From QZKY01 sp963666295 (GTDB lineage Bacteria; Pseudomonadota; Gammaproteobacteria; Burkholderiales; Burkholderiaceae_D), in assembly GCA_963666295.1 (NCBI GenBank), contig OY762707.1, positions 248,001 to 312,000 of the forward strand: a DNA stretch of 64,000 nt, given 5' to 3'. The notes beneath the pieces are model-generated. The model saw only the letters and a list, made by a program, of their open reading frames with translations, had not been told where the DNA came from and made no database searches. The position numbers and the translations under genes were made by a program. Of the stretch, positions 34,388-44,151 are shown piece after piece (within the stretch, counting starts at the first letter, position 1; each line of letters starts with the position of its first letter).

Positions 34388-34641
34388 TTGATGCGGCACG
34401 AATAAATTTGAAATATGCGCATGTCATGCCAGCGCAGGCTGGCATCCAGTGTCGTTAAGATGCCGCTTAAGTCTCAAGCTTACGCTACAGAGCAAAGCCA
34501 CGGGGCCCCAGTCTATGTGCAGCCTTGCTGCATCTCGCTTCGCGAGACCAGCCTTCGGCTGTCCTGCGCCCTGCGGGCTGGTGCTGGGGCGACGCAAGGG
34601 GCGCAAACTTGAATACTTCAAACTTCAACTTGCCGAATCAA
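34388..34641 (+). repeat. MITE-like repeat, copy 4 (longest)
   Basis: A 254-base copy, flanked by TA at both ends (CACTA before, TAGTG after, so the inverted symmetry extends beyond the element). It is enlarged by a segment containing GCAGCCTTGCTGC, TCTCGCTTCGCGAGA and CCAGCCTTCGGCTG inverted repeats. Confidence 0.85.
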
Positions 34642-34700
34642 TAGTGCTTTATCGAACTGATTTTGCTTTGGAACGTTGATCGCCAACAACCCAGAAAATA

Positions 34701-34728
34701 ACCCAATACCGACTGCGGTACATTGGGT
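34701..34728. terminator. Inverted repeat after rhlE
   Basis: ACCCAATACCG pairs with CGGT-AC-ATTGGGT. It lies 80 bases beyond the rhlE stop. No clear T-run is seen, so it is only a candidate terminator. Confidence 0.35.
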
Positions 34729-34806
34729 ACGTTATCAAAAATTGCTTTAAAACAAAGGTGGTTTGTTCAGCGTCAGTTTTTCCGCGCACAGTCTGGCGTT
34801 CAAAGC

Positions 34807-36240
34807 TCAAGACTTGGCATGGCCGCCACCTAGTAAAAAGGGCAGTTTTTTCTTGTGCTTGTTTGGGGATGTGTCTTCACTTGCAGACGAACGCACCGTT
34901 TTTTCTTCGTCACTTTCTGAAGGCTGATAAGGTTTGGAAAACCAGGGATCCGGTTTTGTTTTCTGGGCGATCAACGACGGTTTGTATGGGCCACGAGAAG
35001 ATTTTGGACTGCTGGAAGTCGATGCTGATTTTCTTGTCTGCGCGTCATTTCTCATCGCAGTAAATCCGCTCAGTTCCTTTTTGGTAATGTCCTGCTTAAT
35101 CAGTTTTTCAATTTCTGCAAGCAGGCGCACTTCTTTTTCCGTATACAAGGAAATGGCGTCGCCGGATGAACCTGCGCGACCGGTACGGCCAATACGATGC
35201 ACGTAATCTTCAGGACTAAACGGAAGGTCGTAATTAATCACGCATGGCATTTCGGCAATATCCAGGCCGCGCGCTGCCACATCGGTTGCAACGAGTATAT
35301 CCACCGTGCCATTTTTAAAGGCTTCCAGAGCTGCCATACGCTCTGCTTGAGAACGATCACCATGAATTGCCGTTGCTCTCAAGCCCACTTTCTCAAGTTG
35401 GCGTGACAAACGGGAAGCGCCAATCTTGGTATTGGAAAAAACCAGCACCTGTTTAAGATCACGCTCACGAATAATGTGTGCCACCGCATCGCGCTTGTCA
35501 GCCTCGTTCACCTTGTAGACGATTTGCGTGACTGTATCAGCCGTGGCATTACTGCGCGCCACTTCAATCGTGACGGGGTTTGTCAGGAAACTTTCCGAGA
35601 GCTTTTTGATTTCGTTAGAAAAGGTGGCCGAGAACATCAGGTTCTGGCGCTGCTTGGGCAGCAAATTGATGATGCGTTGAAGATCCGGCAAAAAACCCAT
35701 GTCCAGCATGCGATCCGCCTCATCGAGAATCAAGATTTGCGTCTGGGACAAGTTAACCGATTTTTGCTGCACATGATCCAAAAGCCGGCCTGGTGTGGCA
35801 ATCAGAATTTCCACACCGGCTCGCAATGCAGCAGCCTGCGGCCCTATATCAACCCCACCAAAAACAACGGTTGAACGCAAAGGCGTGTATTTCGTATACA
35901 CCCGCACACTTTCCGCAACCTGATCTGCCAGTTCTCTCGTCGGCGCCAATATTAGGGCGCGCACAGGATGGCGTGCCGGGGACGTACTGGTATTTGCAAA
36001 TTTGAGCAGGCGCTGAATGACGGGTAACGAAAAGCCAGCGGTCTTTCCCGTGCCCGTTTGCGCTGCACCCATGACATTTAGCCCGTTCAGGATGACCGGG
36101 ATGGCCTCTGCCTGGATCGGTGTTGGATGTTGATAACCCTGGTCAGCGAGTGCGCGCAAAATCTCCTCCGACAAACCGAACTCATCGAAACCAGGCTTGG
36201 GCACAATATTCTCTGCTGTAACAAGTTGCTTATCAGACAT
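34807..36240 (-). CDS. rhlE: DEAD-box RNA helicase RhlE
   Basis: A 477-residue ATP-dependent RNA helicase. In order: Q motif and GYQHPTPIQAEAIP, motif I AQTGTGKT, PTRELA, motif II DEADRMLDMGFLP, motif III SAT, and motifs V-VI TDVAARGLD and HRIGRTGRAG. The last 85 residues are a basic, low-complexity tail (Lys, Ser, Pro) usual for RhlE. It may act in ribosome assembly or RNA turnover. Single gene with its own leader. Confidence 0.92.
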   Translation of the reverse strand: MSDKQLVTAENIVPKPGFDEFGLSEEILRALADQGYQHPTPIQAEAIPVILNGLNVMGAAQTGTGKTAGFSLPVIQRLLKFANTSTSPARHPVRALILAPTRELADQVAESVRVYTKYTPLRSTVVFGGVDIGPQAAALRAGVEILIATPGRLLDHVQQKSVNLSQTQILILDEADRMLDMGFLPDLQRIINLLPKQRQNLMFSATFSNEIKKLSESFLTNPVTIEVARSNATADTVTQIVYKVNEADKRDAVAHIIRERDLKQVLVFSNTKIGASRLSRQLEKVGLRATAIHGDRSQAERMAALEAFKNGTVDILVATDVAARGLDIAEMPCVINYDLPFSPEDYVHRIGRTGRAGSSGDAISLYTEKEVRLLAEIEKLIKQDITKKELSGFTAMRNDAQTRKSASTSSSPKSSRGPYKPSLIAQKTKPDPWFSKPYQPSESDEEKTVRSSASEDTSPNKHKKKLPFLLGGGHAKS

Positions 36241-36310
36241 TATCTTTCTTTTCAGTAAAACATTGGAAAATTCAGTGGGTCAGGATACATCAATCTACCC
36301 ACGAAAACGA

Positions 36311-37714
36311 CTAATTTGCTGATATATAAGGGAAAAACAAACGATCTTCAACCAATAAGTGACTAACAACAACCTCGTAGGCCAAAAACTTGAACAACGC
36401 CCCAACTTCCAGCTGATCAGCGCGAAAATTGTCAATCAGCGTCTGAGCCTGAGAAATCAGCATTTGGTGGATACGGCGGTGCCCGTCCAGACCTGGATAA
36501 CCAACTTCCAGCATCACTGTTTCTTCATCACTGAAATGTCGCTCGAGTTCAATCAGCAAGACGTCAATCAGAAGACCAATTTCATCCTTTGGTTGCCCGC
36601 CGAGAACCGAATTTAATAGTTGGTTCGCATAGTCAAAAAGTGCCTGGTGCTGCTGATCAACCTGAGCATGACCGCACTCAAAAGCCTGCCGCCAAATCAG
36701 GCTGACAAAACCGGGGACGACATTCTCCGGTTGATTGCCTGTGTCAGCTTCGGCGTTGTCAACTTCAATACGGTTTCGGCCACTGCGCTTCGCACGATAA
36801 AGGGAAGCATCAGCACGTTCGATCCACCGATCCAGAACTTCACTTTCCTGCAACGTCGCTATGCCAAAGCTGGCGGTGATTTTCCCCGCGACTGGAAAAT
36901 CATGCTTTTCAATTGCTGCGCGCACCCTTTCGACGGCAAGTTGCGCACTGAGTCGCCCGGTATTCGGCATCAGTATCATAAACTCCTCACCGCCCCAGCG
37001 CCCCAACAAATCGGTTGCGCGCAATTCCTGTGCCGCCACCGCCACAAAACCATTAATAACCTCATCCCCTACCGAGTGCCCCCACGTGTCATTCACTTGT
37101 TTGAAGTGATCCAAATCTGCGAATGCAATGCTCACCGGATGGCCGTACCGCGCATGTCGGGAAGCCTCATGCGTCATGTATTCGAGCATGCTTCTTCGAT
37201 TCCAGATTTTGGTCAGTGCGTCTGTAGAGGCATGCATTTGCAGGTTATCAACAGCCTGCTGCAACTCAATAATTTTATTTTTCGCGGCAACCATGTCATG
37301 CGCAGAAGGATTATTTTTTGCATCATCAACTGCCAGCGCAATGAAGCCAAGGCCAATAATCTTTGCATCATGGTCCTGGTACGGGAAGCGTATCGAAACC
37401 ATGGTGTACCGCTCACCCTCGAGCGCGACCTTATCTACATGACGCTGAGGGCGGCCAGAAGCGAGAACCTCATCTTCTTTAGCATGAATACTTTGCGCCT
37501 CATCGACTGACAGCAAGTCACCTGCGGAAAGCCCAATCAAGCCTCCTGAGCCAACACCGTAAAATGACTCCAAATCATGGTTGGCGTATAGATAGCGGTG
37601 GCTCAAGTCCTTCATACCAACCAGAACTTTGGTGTCACCCAGGAGCAAAGTCAATAAATGATTGAACTGTGCAGTTTCTAAAACAAAATTCTCAGCAGCG
37701 CGCACTTCCATCAT
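36311..37714 (-). CDS. PAS-GGDEF-hemerythrin diguanylate cyclase
   Basis: A 467-residue soluble c-di-GMP synthase. A PAS-like domain (about 15-130) is followed by a coiled linker and a GGDEF domain with GGEEF at 241-245 and an RATD inhibitory site (232-235). The C-terminus is a bacteriohemerythrin domain (about 340-467) with the di-iron ligand pattern: H349, H356, H393 with E397, HRRIH (412, 416), H452 and D457. It should bind oxygen at its di-iron centre, and oxygen or redox state may control cyclase output, as in known hemerythrin-GGDEF proteins. It starts at an ATG followed by a second ATG. Confidence 0.92.
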   Translation of the reverse strand: MMEVRAAENFVLETAQFNHLLTLLLGDTKVLVGMKDLSHRYLYANHDLESFYGVGSGGLIGLSAGDLLSVDEAQSIHAKEDEVLASGRPQRHVDKVALEGERYTMVSIRFPYQDHDAKIIGLGFIALAVDDAKNNPSAHDMVAAKNKIIELQQAVDNLQMHASTDALTKIWNRRSMLEYMTHEASRHARYGHPVSIAFADLDHFKQVNDTWGHSVGDEVINGFVAVAAQELRATDLLGRWGGEEFMILMPNTGRLSAQLAVERVRAAIEKHDFPVAGKITASFGIATLQESEVLDRWIERADASLYRAKRSGRNRIEVDNAEADTGNQPENVVPGFVSLIWRQAFECGHAQVDQQHQALFDYANQLLNSVLGGQPKDEIGLLIDVLLIELERHFSDEETVMLEVGYPGLDGHRRIHQMLISQAQTLIDNFRADQLEVGALFKFLAYEVVVSHLLVEDRLFFPYISAN

Positions 37715-37820
37715 GGCAACAGTCCTTACTCTTCTGATCTCAACTCAACCTCGAGTCTGCCCGATACGCTGTCTGTGTACCAGTCAAATATGACATTTTC
37801 TGCAATCAAAATGTAGCCAT

Positions 37821-38735
37821 TCAGGCTGTCAGGTTTGGATAACGCATCATGCCGAGCATAATTGTGTCTCCGAGCGAATCAAGCTGTGCGTCACACCCCA
37901 CCACAAGCGTCACCTTGTCTCGCAGGTGCCCAAACGGCAAGCCGGTAACAATCGGAATCGGCACCCTCTTTCGCAGGTAGGCAAGCATGGCATCGAAATC
38001 GTAGCCATTATCGTAATCACTCAAGCGATAAGCAGAAAAATCACCCAGAACCAGTGCTTTCTGTCTTGCCAGCACACCCGCCCCCAGCAATTGCAGCAGC
38101 ATTCTCTCGACGCGATACGGATGCTCATTCACATCTTCAACAAAGAGGATGCCACCTTGTATCTGCGGGAACCATGGCGTACCAAGCAAATGAGCCAGCA
38201 TCGACAGATTGCCGCCCCATAACGGGCCTGAAACACTGATGGCCGGATTGTCATGCGCTTGCCAGCTTACTGTATGGGTTTCGGACTTGATGCAGTTCCA
38301 GAAATTCTCCGGCGTAAAAACGCTGCTTTCTTCCCGGGTAAAGTCATCGCAAAGCATGGGGCCAGCAAAACTTTTATATCCGGTCTGTGCCAAAAGCGCC
38401 AACTGGAATGCCGTGAAATCACTGTGACCGACAAAGCATTTGCCACTTGCTGCCAGGCCGCTGTAATTCAGCATTGGCAAAAGACGCGAGGTACCATAGC
38501 CACCCCGTAGCGCCATCACAATTTGCACTTCCGGGTTTTGTGCTGCGGCGTGCAACTGCGCCACCCGCGCTTCGTCCGTGCCGCCAAAACGCTGATGCTT
38601 TTTCTCTGGGTCGTAGTAATTGAAAACGCGACACCCCTGCGCCTCCAATGCCGCCAAACCACGTTGAAAAGCGCCTTCGTCCGGTGCATATCCGCCCGGT
38701 GCAACGATAGCCACGCCAATTTTTTCAACGCTCAT
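37821..38735 (-). CDS. ldcA: Muramoyltetrapeptide (LD-) carboxypeptidase
   Basis: A 304-residue cytoplasmic serine peptidase (S66) that removes the terminal D-alanine from recycled murein tetrapeptides. VAIVAPGGYAPDE starts the fold; the nucleophile is S in VGHSDFTAFQ, with glutamate in FVEDVNEHPYR and the C-terminal FGHLRDKVTL histidine completing the triad. The ATG at 38735 has AAGG upstream; a TTG at 38756 that overlaps the tadA stop is a second option. It is the last gene of the gua-que-tadA series. Confidence 0.92.
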   Translation of the reverse strand: MSVEKIGVAIVAPGGYAPDEGAFQRGLAALEAQGCRVFNYYDPEKKHQRFGGTDEARVAQLHAAAQNPEVQIVMALRGGYGTSRLLPMLNYSGLAASGKCFVGHSDFTAFQLALLAQTGYKSFAGPMLCDDFTREESSVFTPENFWNCIKSETHTVSWQAHDNPAISVSGPLWGGNLSMLAHLLGTPWFPQIQGGILFVEDVNEHPYRVERMLLQLLGAGVLARQKALVLGDFSAYRLSDYDNGYDFDAMLAYLRKRVPIPIVTGLPFGHLRDKVTLVVGCDAQLDSLGDTIMLGMMRYPNLTA

Positions 38736-38752
38736 GGTGTCTGCCTTGTTCG

Positions 38753-39226
38753 TCAATATTCTGGACTGTTGCTTTTATTTTTACGGCGCTCTGAAAAGAA
38801 TTCTCGCAGCAAATCGCCACATTCCTTCGCCATCACCCCGCCTTGAATTTCTGTCTGGTGGTTCAGGGCTTCCTGTTCGAATATATTCATCACACTGCCG
38901 CTGGCACCTGTCTTGGGGTCTGACGCACCATAAACAACCCGCGCCAACCGCGCGTGCAAAATCGCACCCACGCACATGGCGCATGGCTCAAGCGTCACGT
39001 ATAACTCACAACCGGGCAAACGGTAATTGTTCATCACCCTCGCAGCCGCGCGCAAAGCCACCACTTCTGCATGCGCTGTTGGATCATGGCTGCTTATCGG
39101 CTGGTTAAAGCCGGTCGCAATAATTTGCCCATCCTTAACAATGACTGCACCCACCGGCACCTCACCCATTGCCCAGGCATTTCTTGCCTGCGCCAGGGCG
39201 TGACGCATGAATACCTGGTCTGTCAT
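38753..39226 (-). CDS. tadA: tRNA-specific adenosine deaminase TadA
   Basis: A 157-residue zinc deaminase that converts A34 of tRNA-Arg(ACG) to inosine. The zinc ligands and proton shuttle are in TAHAEVVAL (H and E) and LEPCAMCVGAI (PCxxC). The DPKTGASGSVMNIF loop is typical of TadA. It sits between queD and ldcA with tight spacing. Confidence 0.95.
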   Translation of the reverse strand: MTDQVFMRHALAQARNAWAMGEVPVGAVIVKDGQIIATGFNQPISSHDPTAHAEVVALRAAARVMNNYRLPGCELYVTLEPCAMCVGAILHARLARVVYGASDPKTGASGSVMNIFEQEALNHQTEIQGGVMAKECGDLLREFFSERRKNKSNSPEY

Positions 39227-39229
39227 TTT

Positions 39230-39667
39230 CTATATGCTTACTTCAGCCCAGCAATTCGGCGTTTCATAAAGCGTGATCTTTGTCAGCTGAAGACCCGCAT
39301 GCACCTCAAAGATCGGCTTCAGGATATCAAAGGCAAGTTGTGCCAGATTTTCAACCGTCGGCACACAATCCAGCACGACGGTTTTGTGACCCGGCAAGCT
39401 GTCCAGAAATTGACGAACGACGACATCATTTTCGTAAACCAGAAAAGCGTGATCCCACTTCTCAACCAGATGTTCGTTGGCCAGCGCCTTGATTCTGGAG
39501 AAATCCATGATCATTCCGGTATCCGAACGGCCTTGCTCATCAACCACCATACCCGTCAGGGTGAGGTGCAAGGCATAGCGATGGCCATGCAAATTCCGGC
39601 ACACGCTGTTATGGTTGGGTATCCGGTGGCCGGCATCAAATTCAAGCTTGCGAGTAACAGTCAACAT
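39230..39667 (-). CDS. queD: 6-carboxytetrahydropterin synthase QueD
   Basis: A 145-residue enzyme of queuosine synthesis that turns dihydroneopterin triphosphate into 6-carboxytetrahydropterin. Zinc histidines and the catalytic cysteine are in FDAGHRIPNHNSVCRNLHGH, and a later H-D-E region is at KWDHAFLV. It begins five bases before queE ends in the opposite sense of distance: the genes are almost contiguous, which supports one operon. QueD and QueE act in successive steps. Confidence 0.95.
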   Translation of the reverse strand: MLTVTRKLEFDAGHRIPNHNSVCRNLHGHRYALHLTLTGMVVDEQGRSDTGMIMDFSRIKALANEHLVEKWDHAFLVYENDVVVRQFLDSLPGHKTVVLDCVPTVENLAQLAFDILKPIFEVHAGLQLTKITLYETPNCWAEVSI

Positions 39668-39672
39668 GAGTA

Positions 39673-40308
39673 CTAGGGAATATTCAAATATTTATGCGTT
39701 TGCAAGCTTAACTTCCAGCGCGGATTATGCAAACAGGTTTCTATCGCCAGTTGTGTATTGGCATCACGTTGATCATTATCCAATGGTTGAAGGTAAAAGT
39801 GTGAAAAGGCCAGTGATTCGTATGCCGAAATCTCCAGGCCTTCTTGCGGAATCACCAGTTTCAATTCATCCCCTGACTTGACGGCCAATTCGGCGTGCGC
39901 CTTCGGACTCACACATACCCAGTCCACACCATCAGGAACCGGCAATGTTCCGTTAGTTTCAACCGCCACCTCAAAACCACGCTGATGCATTTGGCTTATC
40001 AATGCGTCATCCAGTTGCAGTAATGGCTCTCCGCCAGTGAACACGACATACTTGCCATCTGAGAAAACGGCCGGCCACAGTTTATTGATCGTCTCGGCCA
40101 ACATTGCAGCATCACTGTACTTGCGGCCTAACGCACCGATCGTGCCAACAAAGTCCGTATCACAATATTTGCAAACGGAGGTTGCCCGATCTTCTTCGCG
40201 GCCCGACCACAAATTGCATCCAGCAAAACGACAAAAGACAGCCGGGCGACCTGTACGCGCACCCTCACCTTGCAGTGTGTAAAAAATTTCCTTGACGCTG
40301 TATGTCAA
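39673..40308 (-). CDS. queE: 7-carboxy-7-deazaguanine synthase QueE
   Basis: A 211-residue radical SAM enzyme making 7-carboxy-7-deazaguanine. The cluster-binding cysteines are in a CX14CX2C pattern (GCNLW then VCKYC), the variant known from QueE of Burkholderia and E. coli, in place of CX3CX2C. KEIFYTLQGEGARTGRPAVF and VVFTGGEPLLQLD are family hallmarks. I start at a TTG (40308) with AGGA eight to nine bases upstream; the frame runs further upstream but adds residues from the guaA end and intergenic DNA. Confidence 0.93.
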   Translation of the reverse strand: MTYSVKEIFYTLQGEGARTGRPAVFCRFAGCNLWSGREEDRATSVCKYCDTDFVGTIGALGRKYSDAAMLAETINKLWPAVFSDGKYVVFTGGEPLLQLDDALISQMHQRGFEVAVETNGTLPVPDGVDWVCVSPKAHAELAVKSGDELKLVIPQEGLEISAYESLAFSHFYLQPLDNDQRDANTQLAIETCLHNPRWKLSLQTHKYLNIP

Positions 40309-40330
40309 AGCACATTCCTGTGAGATTGCA

Positions 40331-41941
40331 TCATTCCCACTCAATCGTTGCTGGGGGCTTGCCGGAAATATCGTAAACCACACGATTGATTCCGCGCACC
40401 TCGTTGATAATGCGATTGGATACGCGGCCAAGCAGATCATGCGGCAAATGAGCCCAATGCGCAGTCATGAAATCTTGTGTCTGAACGGCACGCAAGGCAA
40501 CCACATATTCGTAGGTGCGCCCATCGCCCATCACGCCAACCGACTTGACTGGCAAAAACACCGCAAATGCCTGACTGGTGGCGTCATACCAACTGATGCT
40601 TTTGCTTTCATCGCCCATTGGCAATTCGACGTATGTGTTGCGCAACTCTTCTATGAAGATGGCGTCAGCGTAGCGCAGCAACTCGGCATATTCCTGATTG
40701 ACGGCACCCAGAATACGCACGCCCAGACCGGGGCCCGGGAACGGATGGCGATACACCATTTCATGCGGCAAGCCGAGTGCCACACCCAATTCGCGCACTT
40801 CATCCTTGAACAACTCCCTTAATGGCTCGAGCAGTTGAAGGTTCAATGTTTCCGGCAAACCGCCGACATTGTGGTGACTCTTGATCGTGTGCCCTTTCTT
40901 GCCTTTGCCGGCACTCTCGATCACGTCCGGATAAATCGTGCCTTGTGCCAGCCACCTGGCATTTCCCAGCCTAGCTGACTCCACCTGAAACACTTCGACA
41001 AATTCCCGGCCAATAATCTTGCGTTTTTCTTCCGGGTCGGTAACACCCTCCAAATGACGCATGAACTGTTCGGTCGCGTCGACATGTACCACTTTCACGC
41101 CCAGATTCTTGGCAAACATGTCCATCACCATCTTGCCTTCATCCAGCCGCAGCAAGCCATGATCGACAAAAACGCAGGTTAGTTGATCACCGATTGCGCG
41201 ATGAATCAGAGCAGCAGCCACACTGGAATCCACGCCACCGGACAACCCGAGAATAACTTCATCCTTGCCAACTTTATTGCGAATCCAGTCAACCGCTTCG
41301 CTCACATAATCCGGCATGTTCCAGTCAGACTTGCAACCGCAAATCTCATGCACGAAACGTCCAAGAATCGCTTTACCCTGCACCGTATGCGTGACTTCCG
41401 GGTGGAATTGCAATGCGTAAAACTTGCGGTCTTCGTCTGCCATCCCGGCAATGGGGCAATGCTCATTGGAGGACATCAGCTTGAAGCCCGGCGGCATCGT
41501 CGTGACCTTGTCACCATGACTCATCCAGACCTTGAGCATGCCGTGACCTTCCTCTGTCACAAAATCGTTAATGCCCGTCAACAGTGCGGTATGCCCTCGC
41601 GCACGCACCTCGGCATAACCAAATTCGCGCACCAGGCCGTTCTCGACCGCACCGCCCAGTTGCGCCGCCATGGTCTGCATGCCATAGCAAATTCCCAGCA
41701 CAGGCACACCAATTTCAAACGCGGACTGTGGCGCACGCGGCGTATCGCCTTCCGTCACGCTATTGGGTCCACCAGACAGAATGATGCCTTTCAGTGCGCC
41801 ATCTTCGGCATATTTATGTATGAATTCGTCGCCCACGTCATACGGCACAACTTCTGAAAACACGCCCGCGTCACGTACGCGGCGCGCGATGAGTTGGGTT
41901 ACTTGGGAACCGAAATCGAGAATCAGAATTTTGGAATGCAT
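40331..41941 (-). CDS. guaA: GMP synthase (glutamine-hydrolysing)
   Basis: A 536-residue two-domain enzyme, last step of GMP synthesis. The amidotransferase domain has catalytic cysteine in VLGICYGMQTMA and histidine/glutamate in LQFHPEVTH. The ATP-pyrophosphatase loop is LGLSGGVDSSVAAAL. The C-terminal dimerisation region ends in PPATIEWE as in the family. It follows guaB on the same strand after a 181-base gap and precedes queE by 22 bases. Confidence 0.98.
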   Translation of the reverse strand: MHSKILILDFGSQVTQLIARRVRDAGVFSEVVPYDVGDEFIHKYAEDGALKGIILSGGPNSVTEGDTPRAPQSAFEIGVPVLGICYGMQTMAAQLGGAVENGLVREFGYAEVRARGHTALLTGINDFVTEEGHGMLKVWMSHGDKVTTMPPGFKLMSSNEHCPIAGMADEDRKFYALQFHPEVTHTVQGKAILGRFVHEICGCKSDWNMPDYVSEAVDWIRNKVGKDEVILGLSGGVDSSVAAALIHRAIGDQLTCVFVDHGLLRLDEGKMVMDMFAKNLGVKVVHVDATEQFMRHLEGVTDPEEKRKIIGREFVEVFQVESARLGNARWLAQGTIYPDVIESAGKGKKGHTIKSHHNVGGLPETLNLQLLEPLRELFKDEVRELGVALGLPHEMVYRHPFPGPGLGVRILGAVNQEYAELLRYADAIFIEELRNTYVELPMGDESKSISWYDATSQAFAVFLPVKSVGVMGDGRTYEYVVALRAVQTQDFMTAHWAHLPHDLLGRVSNRIINEVRGINRVVYDISGKPPATIEWE

Positions 41942-42122
41942 GGCTTCTTCCGGCCTGTTGGTTAAGAGGTTACGTTAGCAGGAATTGCCGAATTTATACA
42001 GCCTCTGCCAACTAGTAAAAAAGCCAATCAAACCCACGGCTTGCGCGCCGAAGCAGACGCAAAATGCGAGGGTTTGATCAGCTTTTCGTGTGCACACAAA
42101 TGCGACACTGCTTGCTTGGGTA

Positions 42123-43595
42123 TCAGTCTGTACGATAGTTCGGCGCTTCTTTGGTGATCTGCACATCATGAACATGAGATTCGCGCATACCCGCCGAACT
42201 GATTTCAACGAACTCGGCACGTTCGTGCAATTCCTGAATATTTGCACAACCACAGTACCCCAGGCTCGCGCGTACACCGCCAACCAGCTGGTAAAGAATC
42301 GCCAGTACGCTGCCCTTGTATGGCACACGCCCTTCAATGCCTTCCGGAACCAGCTTTTCTGTCCCTGCCCCGTCCTGGAAATAGCGGTCAGCAGAACCGT
42401 CAGACATCGCGCCCAGACTTCCCATGCCGCGATAGGATTTGTAGCTTCTCCCCTGAAATAAAACCACTTCACCAGGCGCTTCTTCTGTACCGGCAAACAT
42501 GCTACCCATCATCACACTATGCGCACCTGCCGCCAGGGCTTTGGAAATATCGCCCGAGAAACGAATGCCACCATCGGCGATCAATGGAACGCCCGTGCCG
42601 CTCAGTGCCTTGCTCACATTGGCAATTGCCGTGATCTGCGGGACACCAACACCGGCAACAATACGCGTCGTGCAAATTGAGCCCGGTCCAATACCGACTT
42701 TCACCGCATCGGCACCCGCTTTGACCAGTGCCTTGGCCGCCTCTGCCGAAGCAATATTACCGCCGATCACCTCAACCTGCGGGTAGTTCTGCTTGACCCA
42801 CCTCACGCGATCCAGCACACCTTTGGAATGACCGTGTGCCGTATCGACGACAATCACATCCACACCGGCACGAACCAGCAACTCAATGCGCTCATCATTA
42901 TCAGGCCCAACACCCACTGCTGCACCGACTAGCAATTTGCCCTGCCCATCTTTGGAAGCTGATGGATGTGTCGTTGCCTTTTGAATATCTTTCGCCGTAA
43001 TCAGGCCGCGCAATTCAAAATCGTCATTCACAACCAACACGCGCTCAAGGCGACTGCGATTCATCAAGCGTTTAGCTTCTACAAGCTTGGCTTCAACAGC
43101 TTGGGCACCCTCCTTGACGTACACCAGCTTTTCACGCGGCGTCATTTTGTCACGCACTTCGGCATCCATATCCTCTTCAAAGCGCAGGTCACGATTGGTA
43201 ATAATGCCAACGACCTTGCTCCCCTCGACTACAGGAAAACCGCTAATGCCATATTGTTCCGACATGGCGCGCACATCACGCACCTTCATCGTCGGCGGAA
43301 TCGTAATCGGATCACGCACCACGCCAGACTCGAAGCGTTTCACGCGCGAAACTTCACGCGCCTGATCTCGTGGGTTCAGGTTTTTATGAATAATGCCAAT
43401 GCTGCCCTCTTTCGCCAATGCTATCGCCAAACGCGATTCTGTCACCGTGTCCATTGCCGCAGAAACGACGGGCACATTCAGCGAAATATTGCGGGTCAGC
43501 TTGGTTCTAAGGGATGTCTCGTTCGGAAGAACTTCCGAGTAAGCAGGAACGAGCAGTACGTCGTCAAACGTAAGTGCTTTTTCTAAGAGTCGCAT
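42123..43595 (-). CDS. guaB: Inosine-5'-monophosphate dehydrogenase
   Basis: A 490-residue enzyme that oxidises IMP to XMP with NAD. It starts LEKALTFDDVLLVPAYSEVLP. Two CBS domains (about 95-205) interrupt the barrel and probably bind adenine and guanine nucleotides. The catalytic cysteine is in GPGSICTTR. It is full length and precedes guaA. Its promoter must lie in the 293-base region shared divergently with rpmB. Confidence 0.98.
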   Translation of the reverse strand: MRLLEKALTFDDVLLVPAYSEVLPNETSLRTKLTRNISLNVPVVSAAMDTVTESRLAIALAKEGSIGIIHKNLNPRDQAREVSRVKRFESGVVRDPITIPPTMKVRDVRAMSEQYGISGFPVVEGSKVVGIITNRDLRFEEDMDAEVRDKMTPREKLVYVKEGAQAVEAKLVEAKRLMNRSRLERVLVVNDDFELRGLITAKDIQKATTHPSASKDGQGKLLVGAAVGVGPDNDERIELLVRAGVDVIVVDTAHGHSKGVLDRVRWVKQNYPQVEVIGGNIASAEAAKALVKAGADAVKVGIGPGSICTTRIVAGVGVPQITAIANVSKALSGTGVPLIADGGIRFSGDISKALAAGAHSVMMGSMFAGTEEAPGEVVLFQGRSYKSYRGMGSLGAMSDGSADRYFQDGAGTEKLVPEGIEGRVPYKGSVLAILYQLVGGVRASLGYCGCANIQELHERAEFVEISSAGMRESHVHDVQITKEAPNYRTD

Positions 43596-43818
43596 AACAA
43601 TTCCTATTAGCGCAAAAGAGAATTATACAGAGCTTCTGAAAAATTTTCGAATTCAGTTTGCTACATCCCGAAAATATGCCGACAACGTCACACCAAAAAA
43701 TTGAACAGGCCATTTTGTAGAAAATGTGACGCCTTGCCAGATCGCCACATCCTCGTTCGGAGGCGCAAATTGTGAACCAAAGCAATATTGGCGAGAAACA
43801 ATTGTTTTTGGCAAATCA

Positions 43819-43846
43819 TTGATTCATAGAATATTTTTGCTATAAT
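43819..43846 (+). promoter_or_regulatory. Sigma-70 promoter of rpmB-rpmG
   Basis: TTGATT at 43819-43824, a 16-base spacer and a perfect TATAAT at 43841-43846 (with TGC before it). Transcription should start near 43853, about 35 bases before rpmB. Confidence 0.75.
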
Positions 43847-43888
43847 CTCGTTTTTTCCACTTTCGGAAATAACAAAAAGGAGCGAAGT

Positions 43889-44125
43889 ATGGCAAAAGTT
43901 TGCCAAGTAACGGGGAAAAAACCGATGGTCGGTAACAATGTTTCCCACGCAAACAACAAAACAAAACGTCGTTTTTTGCCCAACCTGCAAAGCCGCCGAA
44001 TTTTTGTTGAATCAGAAAACCGCTGGGTTTCCTTGCGTGTATCCAAAGCGGGCTTGCGCACGATTGAAAAAATCGGCATTGATGCAGTTCTGGTCGATAT
44101 GCGCGCCCGCGGCGAAAAAGTCTAA
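43889..44125 (+). CDS. rpmB: Large ribosomal subunit protein bL28
   Basis: A 78-residue basic protein. It has the family N-terminus VCQVTGKKPMVGNNVSHANN followed by TKRRFLPN and KAGLRTIEKIG. An AAGGAG ribosome binding site precedes the ATG. It forms the usual pair with rpmG. Confidence 0.98.
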   Translation: MAKVCQVTGKKPMVGNNVSHANNKTKRRFLPNLQSRRIFVESENRWVSLRVSKAGLRTIEKIGIDAVLVDMRARGEKV

Positions 44126-44151
44126 CCAGCCCCCACTGAAAAGGAATTATC

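Larger units (their letters stand above)
34344..34806. other. Intergenic region with repeat copy 4 and a hairpin
   Basis: This 463-base gap holds the MITE-like repeat at 34388-34641 and an inverted repeat at 34701-34728. I see no gene in it. Confidence 0.75.

Noticed and set aside
36620..37510. A 296-codon plus-strand frame opposite the hemerythrin-GGDEF gene
   Set aside because: It is antisense to a gene with all catalytic and metal-binding motifs; the frame shows no motif of its own.
41183..41857. A 224-codon plus-strand frame opposite guaA
   Set aside because: It is antisense to guaA and has no protein-family features.
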